Below, piece after piece: positions 21,602 through 29,770 of a stretch of 64,000 bases of DNA; within the stretch, counting starts at the first letter, position 1; each line of letters begins with the position of its first letter. The notes beneath the pieces are model-generated. The model worked only from the letters and a program-made list of their open reading frames with translations, had not been told where the DNA came from and did no database searches. The translations under genes and the position numbers were made by a program. Source of the stretch: Halomicronema sp. CCY15110 (GTDB lineage Bacteria > Cyanobacteriota > Cyanobacteriia > Phormidesmidales > Phormidesmidaceae); NCBI RefSeq assembly GCF_016888165.1, contig NZ_JACSWC010000370.1, forward strand, positions 19,095-83,094, read 5' to 3'.

Positions 21602-22764
21602 CGCCGCCGCAGTTTGCTCACCAGCTTGCGCGAAAACTGGACATTGAGTTTTTCGCGATCGGCCCAGTCTTGCAAGATGCGGTAGAACAGTTGGCGATCG
21701 GGCGCTTGCAGCACCGCCGTTTGGTCGGCAGTTTCGATCGCATACGGGTACCCACTGCCCACAATGACTTCCGCTTTCACCCAGTTAATGACAGTTTCCG
21801 CTAGGCCCGCTTCCCAAAGCCACCGGGGCAGTTCCAGCCGCGCGGGGGGGCGATCGCGGGTCGTCTGCAAATACGTGAAAATGACCTGATCTTGCTGGTC
21901 GCCATATTTATCGAGAATGCCCTCGCGATCGCAGTGCAGCAGCGGCGTGCGATCGCCCCAGGACATCAACTTTTTGAGCACCTGGGCATCGTGAATCGTC
22001 TCAACGGCTTTGACCTGTGGGTCATAGTGCTGCAATAGCGTGGTGAGGTCACGGGCATAGGAGGTATCGATAAAGCCCACCAGCGGCACCCGGCACTGCT
22101 GACTGGTGGCGAGCAGCTTCACCATCGCATTCACGTAGGCGGCCTGACTTTCGGGATCAAACGCATCGGCAAAGGTCACCACCAGCGAGCCGTCAAACAG
22201 CACCAGCGTCCGGTCTGGACACTGACAAGTTTGCATGTAGCCCACCAACCGCTCCACTTCCATTTCAAAGCGGCGGATGTTGACCCGGCGATCGACCGGC
22301 TCGCCCTGGTGGTTGACCCGCAGGTCATCCGGCGTCAGCACATCCAGCGCAATGTCTTTGGTGTATTGCCCGTCCGGCGTGTGGGGATTTTCGAACCAGC
22401 CAATCTGAATCAGCGCCACGGGCAGCGACACATCTTTGCTGGGAAAGATCTGAGAGCCATCGACCGCAAAGGTCGTCACCCCCGCCAGTTGCGCCTTCAC
22501 CCATTCCAGACTGTCTTCCCGATTGGCCCAGTGATGCTGAGTGGCGATTACGCCTTTGCCCACCGCGTCAAAATTTTCCAGCAGATGCGCCCCGATGCCT
22601 GATTTCGACAGCCGCTTAGCCGTTTTTGCAAAGGGTTCCTGAGTCAAGCTTTGCCAGGCTTTGCGATAGCGATCAAGATCGTCCTTAAATGTCTGGTTAA
22701 AAGTCGAGAGCGCCTCGCGTTTCTCTTCCAACACGGCGCGGATTTGAGCAGGGCTAACGGGCAT
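21598..22764 (-). CDS. NurA-domain nuclease
   Basis: A 388-residue protein with an RNase H-like NurA core. FAVDGSQIFPSKD near 93-105 carries the first metal-binding Asp, LVLFDGSLVV near 185-195 the next, and VGFIDTSYARDL near 225-236 and HCDREGI further acidic positions. NurA proteins are 5'-3' nucleases that in archaea work with the HerA helicase in break processing. No herA neighbour is present, so a stand-alone or cyanobacteria-specific role is likely. The start at 22764 sits 31 bases downstream of a good TATAAT. Confidence 0.82.
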   Translation of the reverse strand: MPVSPAQIRAVLEEKREALSTFNQTFKDDLDRYRKAWQSLTQEPFAKTAKRLSKSGIGAHLLENFDAVGKGVIATQHHWANREDSLEWVKAQLAGVTTFAVDGSQIFPSKDVSLPVALIQIGWFENPHTPDGQYTKDIALDVLTPDDLRVNHQGEPVDRRVNIRRFEMEVERLVGYMQTCQCPDRTLVLFDGSLVVTFADAFDPESQAAYVNAMVKLLATSQQCRVPLVGFIDTSYARDLTTLLQHYDPQVKAVETIHDAQVLKKLMSWGDRTPLLHCDREGILDKYGDQQDQVIFTYLQTTRDRPPARLELPRWLWEAGLAETVINWVKAEVIVGSGYPYAIETADQTAVLQAPDRQLFYRILQDWADREKLNVQFSRKLVSKLRRR

Positions 22765-22795
22765 ATATCCTGACTCTTTGCTTTAGGACTAATGT

Positions 22796-22801
22796 ATTAT
22801 A
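22796..22801 (-). promoter_or_regulatory. -10 promoter element of the nurA-like gene
   Basis: Perfect TATAAT on the minus strand, 31 bases before the start codon. No clear -35 hexamer is seen at the usual distance, which is common for cyanobacterial promoters. Confidence 0.5.
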
Positions 22802-22964
22802 GTGCCGTTTTTTCGGATCGCACCGGCCAATTTCGGGGGGCGGGGCGGCGGGCAGGGATGGCGCGGGACACCTGTCGTGACGAGCGGCCCGACCCAGGGG
22901 AGAACAATCGCGGCGCGATAGATTTGTTACCCTATGCAGACTGAATGGATGGAGCCTACTGCCG

Positions 22965-23972
22965 TTGGAAGGGGAATCTGAGATCGCGCCACCACCGCAT
23001 CCCAACACCGATTTAGGGCGATCGCCGCTGGTGATTGGCAAAGTCGAAATTCCGCCCGGCAAGCGGGTCAAAGTCGAGATTCCGGTCACGCGGTTACCGA
23101 CGGGCACGACACTTTCGCTACCCGTCGCCGTGGTGCGAGGGCGCTATCCCGGCCCCTGTCTTTGGCTGAGCGCCGCCATTCATGGGGATGAATTGAACGG
23201 CGTCGAAATTATTCGCCGCGTGGTGCGATCGCTCAAATCGTCTTACCTGCACGGCACGGTGCTCGCCGTTCCCGTGGTGAATATCTTTGGTCTGATCGAA
23301 CAGTCGCGCTACCTGCCCGATCGCCGCGATCTCAACCGTTCCTTTCCCGGCTCTGCGCGGGGATCGCTGGCGGCTCGCCTCGCCGCCATTTTCATGCAAG
23401 AGGTGGTGAGTCACTGCACCCACGGCATCGACCTCCACACCGCCGCGATTCACCGCAACAACTTCCCCCAAATTCGCGCCAATTTGCAAGACCCGACGAC
23501 CCACGCTTTTGCCAAAGCCTTTGGCGCGCCGATCATGATCCATGCCAGTACGCGGGACGGCTCCCTGCGAGAAGCCGCCGCCAAGCGGAATATCCCCACG
23601 CTGCTGTATGAGGGGGGTGAGGCGCTGCGGTTTGGGGAAGACGCGATTCAAGTGGGGGTGGATGGGGTGCGGCGGGTGCTGGCGTATTTGGATATGTACA
23701 CCCTGGATGCGCCGACGCAGGTGCCGATCGCGATCGAATCCTCTGAAACAAGATGGATTCGGGCTTCGCGGGGGGGCTTTTGGCATCGCAAAGTGGAACT
23801 GGGTCAGCGGGTCAGCGCCAAAGAAACCCTGGGCTTTGTCACCGATGCCTTTGGCGACAAACCCACCCCCGCCCGCAGCCCGCTGGATGGCTACGTCATC
23901 GGCTACAGCCAAAATCCCCTCATTCACCAGGGCGACGCCCTCGTCCACATTGCGAAGGTTCAATCCAGTTGA
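22965..23972 (+). CDS. Succinylglutamate desuccinylase/aspartoacylase family metallohydrolase
   Basis: A 335-residue M14-type zinc hydrolase. The metal and catalytic elements are visible: AIHGDELNG (His and Glu ligands, about 71-79), a catalytic-site Arg pair in DRRDLNRSFPG, GIDLHTAAIHRNNFP (third ligand His, about 153-167) and a general-base Glu in LYEGGEAL. The C-terminal 70 residues form a small beta domain ending in a lipoyl-like turn. The start is TTG at 22965. Members deacylate N-acyl amino acids or related amides; the substrate is not predictable here. Confidence 0.85.
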   Translation: MEGESEIAPPPHPNTDLGRSPLVIGKVEIPPGKRVKVEIPVTRLPTGTTLSLPVAVVRGRYPGPCLWLSAAIHGDELNGVEIIRRVVRSLKSSYLHGTVLAVPVVNIFGLIEQSRYLPDRRDLNRSFPGSARGSLAARLAAIFMQEVVSHCTHGIDLHTAAIHRNNFPQIRANLQDPTTHAFAKAFGAPIMIHASTRDGSLREAAAKRNIPTLLYEGGEALRFGEDAIQVGVDGVRRVLAYLDMYTLDAPTQVPIAIESSETRWIRASRGGFWHRKVELGQRVSAKETLGFVTDAFGDKPTPARSPLDGYVIGYSQNPLIHQGDALVHIAKVQSS

Positions 23973-24012
23973 GCACCCGGTACGCGGCAGCGGAGACGAC
24001 GATGCCGTAGCG

Positions 24013-26187
24013 TCAAAACACCGCCAAAATCAAAGGCAGCAAGGACTTACACACCGTCACCAAATTCGACGCCTCCGTCAGCGGCTCAGCGATCGCCTTC
24101 AAGTTCGCCGTCGCCCGCTTTGCCACTCGCTGCATCGCGTTTTCTTGGGGCTTGCTTCCAGCCTCCGCCAGCTTGCCCACTTCCCCCAGGGCTTCTTTTT
24201 TCTCGATGTCGCTGAGTTCTGTCTCCGCTACAATGGCGGCTTGCAACTCCGTGAGCAACTCTTTCAGGCTGCGCTGATCGGCACTCGGGGCCGCGTCCGG
24301 CAGTTGGCTGATCTGCACCGTTACCTGACCGCTGAGTTCGCCCAGGTTGACGACATTGCCCTCCATGCTGCCCGTGTTGATAAAGCCACCGTCACCCGCA
24401 TTAATGGGATTATTCATGTTGTTAATTTGAATAGACGACAGAAACTTGCTGAAGCCCAAAGCGACTTCTTTCACGTCCTCGGCTCGCTGCGTTTGCCCTT
24501 GCAGCAGCCCCTTGGTGTAGCCTGCTTCGAGTCCGATCTGATAGCCCTGATCCCAACTGCGCTCGACCTGAGCTTTATCGGTGCCGTCGGACACTTGCAG
24601 GGTCAGCAACACATCCTCGCCCTGCTTTTCCATGCCTTGAATGGACTCGCGGGTGATCTCAGGATTGTCAGCCATGACCTGCTCAAACGCGGCTTGAAAT
24701 GCTTGCGGGTCAACCCCATTACGGATCAGGATTTGCACCGTGTCGAGCATTTCTTTGAAGAACTTCTCGAAGTCACCGGGTTGGAAGATCTTGTCGGGAT
24801 TGTGGGGTCGCCGCTCCCGGTTGCCCTTGTCATCCGGCTCGGCTTTGAGGAAAACATACTCGCAGTCAATGTCTTTGAGGATGGTCGTCTCGTCAATGTT
24901 CCACGCTTCCAGGCAAGCTCCGGTCAGGTGCGCCCCCGTGAAGTCAGTGCCGACACATTGCGCATTGGTCAAATTCGCCCCGTGCAGTTCCGCTCCCTCC
25001 AGAGTTGCGCCGTTGAGGTTGGTTCCCTTGAGACGAATGCGGTGGAGTGTCGCCCCCGCTAAATTGACTCCCCGCAGGTCAGCATTGGTCAGGTCTTGGT
25101 CAACGCCATTGAGGGAAACCAGCAAATTGCGAACGCGGGGATCTTGCAGGTTACTGGTGCCGAGGCGGGCGTAATCTAATCCCTTTGTTTGATGCCAACG
25201 AACACGGTTTATGCAAGCTGGCGAGCCATCATGAGCAGCAAACCTTACATTTCTAAGGCTTGCCGATATAAAAGTTGCATTTGTCAAATCTGAACCATGG
25301 AAGGAAGATGCTCCAAATGCTGCTAAAGCTAAGGCCATCCTCCGAAGATAAGAATGTTCAAAATCGGGTTGAGTGATTTGGTGAGCGTTGTAGAAAGTGC
25401 CGCTCATATGAAGTGCAAAAATCAACCAGAAAATCCATGAAAATACATGGCTATCTAGCTGAATAATTAAAGGTCTTAGACTACTTGCCGCTAACACAGC
25501 CCCACCACAATAACCAAAGCCTGATAATATCCAACCTGATCTTCTTAAAGAAAAAACGTTGACCGAGATAGAGATTGAGCATGTCAATGCAAACAAGATA
25601 GAGGCTGATTGCGTCACAAGTAGGAAGGGCAAAACGGAAAAAGAATCGACGCTAAAGCCTTGACGTGTAACAAATACTGAGAACGCAACTATCCCATTTA
25701 AAGACAAGAGAAATAGAGCTCCACTAATTTGATAGGAACTAGGTAATGTCAGCATTGGAATACTTAGCATGAAAATTATCGAATGCATGAGTATGAGGAA
25801 AGCGTATTCTGCTGCTGAAAATAGTTCTGTACCAAGAACTGGAGAAAAGATGAGGATAATTGGCAATAGGTAACTTGAAAGACTGGCAAGAGAATTAGTG
25901 AATACTAAAAGCCAGTAAAAAAGATGGTTTTGAACAAAGGTCACATCCTCACCTAAAAATGCCTTTCCCCCTTGAGACCGATTGAAATTTGCGGCGGTTA
26001 AATTAGTATTTATGAAAGTGGTACTTCGAATATCGGCTCCGGTGAAGTCGGCCCCTGATAGGTCGGCCCCACGAAAGTCGCAGCTGCGCAAGATAGTGCC
26101 GCGAAAGTCACGCTCACCAGCGGCGTAGAGGCGCAACACATCTTTGGCTTGGAGGCGCTGCCCGTGGTACTTGCCGCGTTCTGACAT
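24013..26187 (-). CDS. Membrane pentapeptide-repeat protein with conflict-type C-terminal domain
   Basis: A 724-residue mosaic. Residues 25-70 form a first pentapeptide block (FRGTILRSCDFRGADLSGADF). Residues about 85-290 contain several hydrophobic helices. A second pentapeptide block runs about 295-440 (LTNADLRGVNLAGATL and following). Then comes a helical region, a short N/G-rich beta stretch (NNPINAGDGGFINTGSMEGN) and a helical tail ending in LLPLILAVF. That tail resembles domains at the ends of cyanobacterial pentapeptide and STAND-type proteins. DNA coding for the membrane part (about 25250-25990) is near 35-40 percent GC by eye, against about 60 percent for the C-terminal part, hinting at a composite origin. 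Function unknown. Confidence 0.75.
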   Translation of the reverse strand: MSERGKYHGQRLQAKDVLRLYAAGERDFRGTILRSCDFRGADLSGADFTGADIRSTTFINTNLTAANFNRSQGGKAFLGEDVTFVQNHLFYWLLVFTNSLASLSSYLLPIILIFSPVLGTELFSAAEYAFLILMHSIIFMLSIPMLTLPSSYQISGALFLLSLNGIVAFSVFVTRQGFSVDSFSVLPFLLVTQSASILFALTCSISISVNVFSLRRSGWILSGFGYCGGAVLAASSLRPLIIQLDSHVFSWIFWLIFALHMSGTFYNAHQITQPDFEHSYLRRMALALAAFGASSFHGSDLTNATFISASLRNVRFAAHDGSPACINRVRWHQTKGLDYARLGTSNLQDPRVRNLLVSLNGVDQDLTNADLRGVNLAGATLHRIRLKGTNLNGATLEGAELHGANLTNAQCVGTDFTGAHLTGACLEAWNIDETTILKDIDCEYVFLKAEPDDKGNRERRPHNPDKIFQPGDFEKFFKEMLDTVQILIRNGVDPQAFQAAFEQVMADNPEITRESIQGMEKQGEDVLLTLQVSDGTDKAQVERSWDQGYQIGLEAGYTKGLLQGQTQRAEDVKEVALGFSKFLSSIQINNMNNPINAGDGGFINTGSMEGNVVNLGELSGQVTVQISQLPDAAPSADQRSLKELLTELQAAIVAETELSDIEKKEALGEVGKLAEAGSKPQENAMQRVAKRATANLKAIAEPLTEASNLVTVCKSLLPLILAVF

Positions 26188-26224
26188 GGGGGAGAGGGTA
26201 GTGGGACGGTAAGAGAGTGGGATG

Positions 26225-26277
26225 GTGGGTGCCCAGCAAATTTTCTCTATTTAAGCCCAATTCTCAGAGCAAGGCTA
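26225..26277. repeat. Direct repeat, copy 1 (leader of pentapeptide gene)
   Basis: 53 bases nearly identical (two mismatches) to 26844-26896. The copy is the 5' leader of the pentapeptide gene and ends inside the stop codon of the DUF2442 gene. Confidence 0.9.
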
Positions 26278-26547
26278 CGACTGTTTCCTGATGGCTTCCG
26301 GTGAAGGTGCGCCGCGTAACAAGCCCGCTGTGCTGAGATCTTCGTCCAGTGCTTCCCAGTGCATACCATAGCCGCCGCCACAGACTTCCCACTGCTTTCG
26401 CTGGGCTGGCGTGGCGTTCAATAATCGGGGATACCAGACCAAAGGCACTGTAATAGTTCGCCCATCCATGAGGTCTACGCTGATGGTGTCTTCGGTGAAA
26501 TGGACATCTTTGACCCGCTCATCGATTTGAATCGCCAAACCATCCAT
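26275..26547 (-). CDS. DUF2442 domain protein
   Basis: 90 residues. The fold-defining stretch VKDVHFTEDTISVDLMDGRTITVPLVWYPRLLNATPAQRKQWEV is the DUF2442 signature. The start overlaps the end of the DUF4160 gene by 29 bases, so the two are translationally linked. DUF4160 and DUF2442 genes often occur as neighbours and have been suspected to form small two-component modules of toxin-antitoxin type. No activity is established. The TAG stop falls at the edge of a 53-base direct repeat. Confidence 0.8.
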   Translation of the reverse strand: MDGLAIQIDERVKDVHFTEDTISVDLMDGRTITVPLVWYPRLLNATPAQRKQWEVCGGGYGMHWEALDEDLSTAGLLRGAPSPEAIRKQS

Positions 26548-26764
26548 ACCAGGCCTCCAAAAACAGTTGCTGATGGTCTAAAACAAGCTTGCGTAGTTTG
26601 CGTAATTCCTTGGGACTAAAGCCAATATTGTTAGCCAACTCTCCTGAATGTAACCAAAATTTAGCGGATGCACAGTCTCGATCAACATGAATATGAGGGG
26701 GTTCATTAGGTTCATGACTGTAGAAATAAAACCGGTAAGGCCCAAGCTTTAATCCTGCTGGCAT
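26519..26764 (-). CDS. DUF4160 domain protein
   Basis: 81 residues from the ATG at 26764. The family core GPYRFYFYSHEPNEPPHIHVDRD is obvious at residues 7-29, followed by AKFWL and a helix PKELRKLRKLVLDHQQLFLEAW. A longer frame to 26869 exists, but its extra residues are not family-like and run through a duplicated leader segment. It overlaps the DUF2442 gene by 29 bases. The role is unproven. Confidence 0.8.
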   Translation of the reverse strand: MPAGLKLGPYRFYFYSHEPNEPPHIHVDRDCASAKFWLHSGELANNIGFSPKELRKLRKLVLDHQQLFLEAWYGWFGDSNR

Positions 26765-26817
26765 CTTTCTGATTTGGCTGGAAAGAGTTGACCGGGGTAT
26801 TGGCGGCGATCTGACAT
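26765..26817 (-). pseudogene. Remnant of a second pentapeptide-gene start
   Basis: Read on the minus strand from an ATG at 26817, the sequence gives MSDRRQYPGQLFPAK, close to MSERGKYHGQRLQAK at the start of the pentapeptide protein at 26187. Similarity stops where the DUF4160 gene begins. Together with the duplicated 53-base leader this marks a partial duplication of the pentapeptide gene's 5' end. Confidence 0.6.
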
Positions 26818-26843
26818 GGCGGGCGAGAGGGTAAGAGTGGGGA

Positions 26844-26896
26844 GTGGGTGCCCAGCAAATTTTCTCCATTTAAGCCCAATTCTCAGAGCGAGGCTA
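26844..26896. repeat. Direct repeat, copy 2
   Basis: Matches 26225-26277 with two mismatches; the offset is 619 bases. It forms the leader of the start-codon remnant at 26817. Confidence 0.9.
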
Positions 26897-27172
26897 TTGT
26901 TGCCGACTTGTCAGGCACTTTTGTAAAGACGTCAGGCCCAATTCTGAGTAGAGTCGGCACCATCATTAAGCCTGTAGATGCCCAAAACTGTCGCTGATCT
27001 AAACATTAGCGGTCAAATGAAGATTGCGTAGACCGCCAATCTTTATAGTCCAGCGCGATCGCCCTCTGGTGGCCGGGCCAAGTGGCACTGGTGGCGCGAT
27101 CGCCCGTGGCTACAATCCCGCCCGATCCAGTTCTTGTTGCAGGGCTGGGTGCCGCGTGTGGTGCGATCGCGC
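26897..27172. other. Spacer with clustered HIP1 sites
   Basis: No convincing gene. At least three GCGATCGC or near-HIP1 sites fall within 27055-27175. A 65-codon plus-strand frame here has no recognisable features. Confidence 0.4.
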
Positions 27173-27856
27173 CTATTCCAAATCGTTTAACCGAATGTCA
27201 TCGCCGCTCATGTCGGTGTGATAGACCAGGGTTGCACCCCCACCTTCCACCACTGCCCGCCAGCCAAATATCGCGATATCAGTACAGGCAGTATTGGGCG
27301 CAGCGATGCCTAAACAGCCATCCCATACGCGCGGTTCTGAGCTGGTCACCTGGAGTTGTTCGGCAGGGACTCCGGCTTCTGCGGCGGCGAGGGCGATGAC
27401 TTTTTCACCAATCGAGGGGGGGAGATTGTTGTCGAGGGGCGATCGCCGAATGGCATTTCCCTCAGCATCCGTGCGGTAAAAATCGCTGGTGTCGTGATGC
27501 ACCACTTCCACCTGCCAACCGGGCACTAGCGCTTGTAGGCACCCTTCATCGGGGCGACCCAACCCCAAGCAGCCATCAAGCCAGGTTTCTTGATTGACTC
27601 GCAAAATGCTGAGTTCGCTGATGGGCAGTTGCAGGTCTTGGGCGGCTTGCTCTAGGACGCGATCGCTCACCGATGCGGGCACCATTTCGGGCGGCATGGT
27701 GTGCTCCGTTGCCGGCGGCGCAGACGACTCTGAGCCAGTTTCAGTCGGGACGACGCAGCCCGCCAAGGTACTCACTGCGAGTCCGCTGATGATACATCCG
27801 ATCTGTACCCAAGGCCGCCGCCGCGTGACTGGGAGCTGAGGGAGGGAGCCAACCAT
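27173..27856 (-). CDS. Lipoprotein with two W-x-DGCLG repeats
   Basis: 227 residues. A basic N-terminus and hydrophobic helix end in a lipobox STLAGC (Cys about 34), so it is likely lipid-anchored. Two copies of a roughly 75-residue module follow. Each begins with a helix (DRVLEQAAQDLQLP; EKVIALAAAEAGVP), then W-x-DGCLG, a second Cys about 10 residues on, a G-W-x-V/A-x-V element and a final Y-RTDAEG/Y-HTDMSG strand. The paired cysteines suggest a disulfide per module. Function unknown. Confidence 0.72.
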   Translation of the reverse strand: MVGSLPQLPVTRRRPWVQIGCIISGLAVSTLAGCVVPTETGSESSAPPATEHTMPPEMVPASVSDRVLEQAAQDLQLPISELSILRVNQETWLDGCLGLGRPDEGCLQALVPGWQVEVVHHDTSDFYRTDAEGNAIRRSPLDNNLPPSIGEKVIALAAAEAGVPAEQLQVTSSEPRVWDGCLGIAAPNTACTDIAIFGWRAVVEGGGATLVYHTDMSGDDIRLNDLE

Positions 27857-27933
27857 ACTGTTATCCTTGCAAGCTCAATGATGTTGATGGTAGCTGGCTG
27901 AGCTGGCGATGTGATCTGTGATACGAATTGTTT

Positions 27934-28377
27934 ATGCCATTTGATTACTCCCGGACCATTCATTTTGCGGACACCGATGCGGCGGGCGTCGTCTACTTCG
28001 CGCGAGTGTTGAGCATTTGCCACGAAGCGTATGAGGCGTCGTTGCAGGCATCGGGGGTGGATGTAAGGGCGTTTTTTAGTCGGGGGGCGATCGCCGTTCC
28101 CATCACCCATACTCAGGCAGACTTTCGGCGACCACTGCTGTGTGGCGATGCAATTACCGTGCAGCTCACCCCCACACCAACGGGAGACGACAGCTTCGAG
28201 GTTGCTTACCAAGTGTTGACCCCAGAGGCCAAACGAGCCGCGATCGCCACCACTCGCCACGTCTGCATCGACACCGCTACCCGTCAGCGTCATCCCCTAA
28301 CGCCGGAGTTGATTCGCTGGTGGCAGCAGTGGGGGACAGCTGAGCCAACACCCATTGACGCAGCGCCGCCCGATTGA
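27934..28377 (+). CDS. 1,4-dihydroxy-2-naphthoyl-CoA thioesterase (hotdog fold)
   Basis: 147 residues from the ATG at 27934 (a TTG lies two codons earlier). The 4HBT hotdog motif HFADTDAAGVVYFARVLSICHEAYE near residues 10-35 carries the catalytic Asp, as in the cyanobacterial DHNA-CoA hydrolases of phylloquinone synthesis. It faces the menA-menC-menE genes and overlaps the 3' end of menE by 101 bases, which strongly supports the pathway assignment. It hydrolyses DHNA-CoA to DHNA, the substrate of MenA. Confidence 0.88.
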   Translation: MPFDYSRTIHFADTDAAGVVYFARVLSICHEAYEASLQASGVDVRAFFSRGAIAVPITHTQADFRRPLLCGDAITVQLTPTPTGDDSFEVAYQVLTPEAKRAAIATTRHVCIDTATRQRHPLTPELIRWWQQWGTAEPTPIDAAPPD

Positions 28378-29770
28378 GTTTGCCCTGGGCATGGCGCGGC
28401 AGGCTAGGGCAATACAGCCAGTGCTTGGGAATCTTGTAGGGGCTGAGCTGACCTCTGAGGATGTGGCCGAGGCGATCGCTCACGTTCGACTCAGTCTCAG
28501 GGTGGGCAATAATCGCCACCACCGCTTCCCCCCAGTCCGCATCAGGCACCCCCAGGATGGCCACATCGCGCACCCACCCCGTCGCCAAAATCGCCGCTTC
28601 CACCTCTTCGGGGAGCACTTTTTCGCCCCCGGTCATAATCAGGGTCTGTTGGCGGCCCACCACATGCAGATAGCCAGCGGCGTCGAGGTAGCCCAAATCC
28701 CCCGTGCGCCACGGTGGGGCGATCGCATCTAGCCCGCGCGCCAGGGCGAGCGATTTCGCCGCAATCATAATGTGTCCCGGCTGGTTGGGGGGTAAGGCGT
28801 TGCCAGCCTCGTCGTGAATGGTCAGGCGGGCATGGGGCAGCGCCCGACCGCTCCCCGTCTGCCCCGCGAGAAATTCCTGGGGCAGCAGCGTCGCCACCTG
28901 GGAGGCCGTTTCCGTCATGCCGTAGGTAGGGGCGAGGGGCAAGCGGAGGTCACGCGCCGTTTGCAACAGAGCGGGCCAGGGCGGTGCCCCCCCCAGCAAA
29001 ATGGCTGAGCACGATCGCAGCCAGGGAAGGAAATCGAGATCGCTGCTCAACAATCGCTGTAACTGCGTCGGCACCAGTGAGAGAAATGAGGGCGCGGCGG
29101 TGGGAGCGATCGCTCCAGCCTGCAACAATTCGCGAAACGGTTGCAGCGTCAGCCGACCGCCGGAGACCCAACACCGCAGCGCCTGCATCAGCCCGCTGAC
29201 GTGATACAGCGGCAGCACGCAGTAGGCATTCACCGTGGCACAGTCAAAATGCTGGCAAAAGCCCTGTACAGAAGCGGTCAGGGTGTCCCAGGTGTGGGTG
29301 GCGAATTGGATATTGCCGGATGAGCCGCCCGTGGGGATGAGGATGGCGGGAGAGGAGTGGTGGGGTGGCAGGGGGATTGGGTGGCAGGGTGGTGGGGTAG
29401 GTGATGTTGATGAGGTGAGTGAGGTGGGTGAGGTGGGTGAGGTGGGTGAAATCCCGTTGGGAGTTTGAAGTTTCTCGGCGATAGAGGCGGTGCCGAGAAC
29501 CATGTCGGCGGGGCACTGGGCCATCACTTGTGACCATTCCTGCGTGCCCCATTGGGGATTGGCGAGCCAGAGGCGGCAGGGGGATTGGAGGGCGGCGAAA
29601 AAGGCGGCGAGGAACCGCACCGGATCCGGTTCTGCCAAGAGCACGTTACGCGGAGCCTCGGCCTGGAGCTGGGTCTGAAACTGTTCCAGTTGATCCCAGA
29701 AAGTTGCGGCTCCCATACCCACGAGCCAGGGTTCGCCCCACCGTCGCTGCAAGCTCTCCGCAGGGGTCAT
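28277..29770 (-). CDS. menE: o-Succinylbenzoate-CoA ligase
   Basis: Activates o-succinylbenzoate to its CoA ester in phylloquinone synthesis. 497 residues from the ATG at 29770, which overlaps the menC stop as ATGA. Adenylate-forming motifs are intact: ILIPTGGSSGN, PTYGMTETAS, WRTGDLGY and the catalytic Lys in GKLNRAAL. Residues about 107-140 are a low-complexity Ser/Thr/Pro insert coded by a 9-base tandem repeat at 29412-29447. The last 30 or so codons run past the usual end into the convergent thioesterase gene. Confidence 0.93.
   Translation of the reverse strand: MTPAESLQRRWGEPWLVGMGAATFWDQLEQFQTQLQAEAPRNVLLAEPDPVRFLAAFFAALQSPCRLWLANPQWGTQEWSQVMAQCPADMVLGTASIAEKLQTPNGISPTSPTSPTSLTSSTSPTPPPCHPIPLPPHHSSPAILIPTGGSSGNIQFATHTWDTLTASVQGFCQHFDCATVNAYCVLPLYHVSGLMQALRCWVSGGRLTLQPFRELLQAGAIAPTAAPSFLSLVPTQLQRLLSSDLDFLPWLRSCSAILLGGAPPWPALLQTARDLRLPLAPTYGMTETASQVATLLPQEFLAGQTGSGRALPHARLTIHDEAGNALPPNQPGHIMIAAKSLALARGLDAIAPPWRTGDLGYLDAAGYLHVVGRQQTLIMTGGEKVLPEEVEAAILATGWVRDVAILGVPDADWGEAVVAIIAHPETESNVSDRLGHILRGQLSPYKIPKHWLYCPSLPRHAQGKLNRAALRQWVLAQLSPTAATSESTPALGDDADG
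29412..29447. repeat. 9-base minisatellite inside menE
   Basis: Four tandem copies of GAGGTGGGT (the first has A for G). They encode a Ser-Pro-Thr array in the MenE insert. Adjacent bases 29340-29411 are similarly G/T-rich and imperfectly repeated. Confidence 0.85.

Noticed and set aside
23542..25062. A 506-codon plus-strand frame
   Set aside because: It crosses the 3' half of the AstE-like gene in another frame and then runs antisense to the pentapeptide gene. Composition is that of a shadow frame.
27024..27221. A 65-codon plus-strand frame in the spacer left of the DGCLG lipoprotein
   Set aside because: Cys/Arg/Pro-rich without a ribosome-binding site and overlapping HIP1 clusters; probably non-coding.
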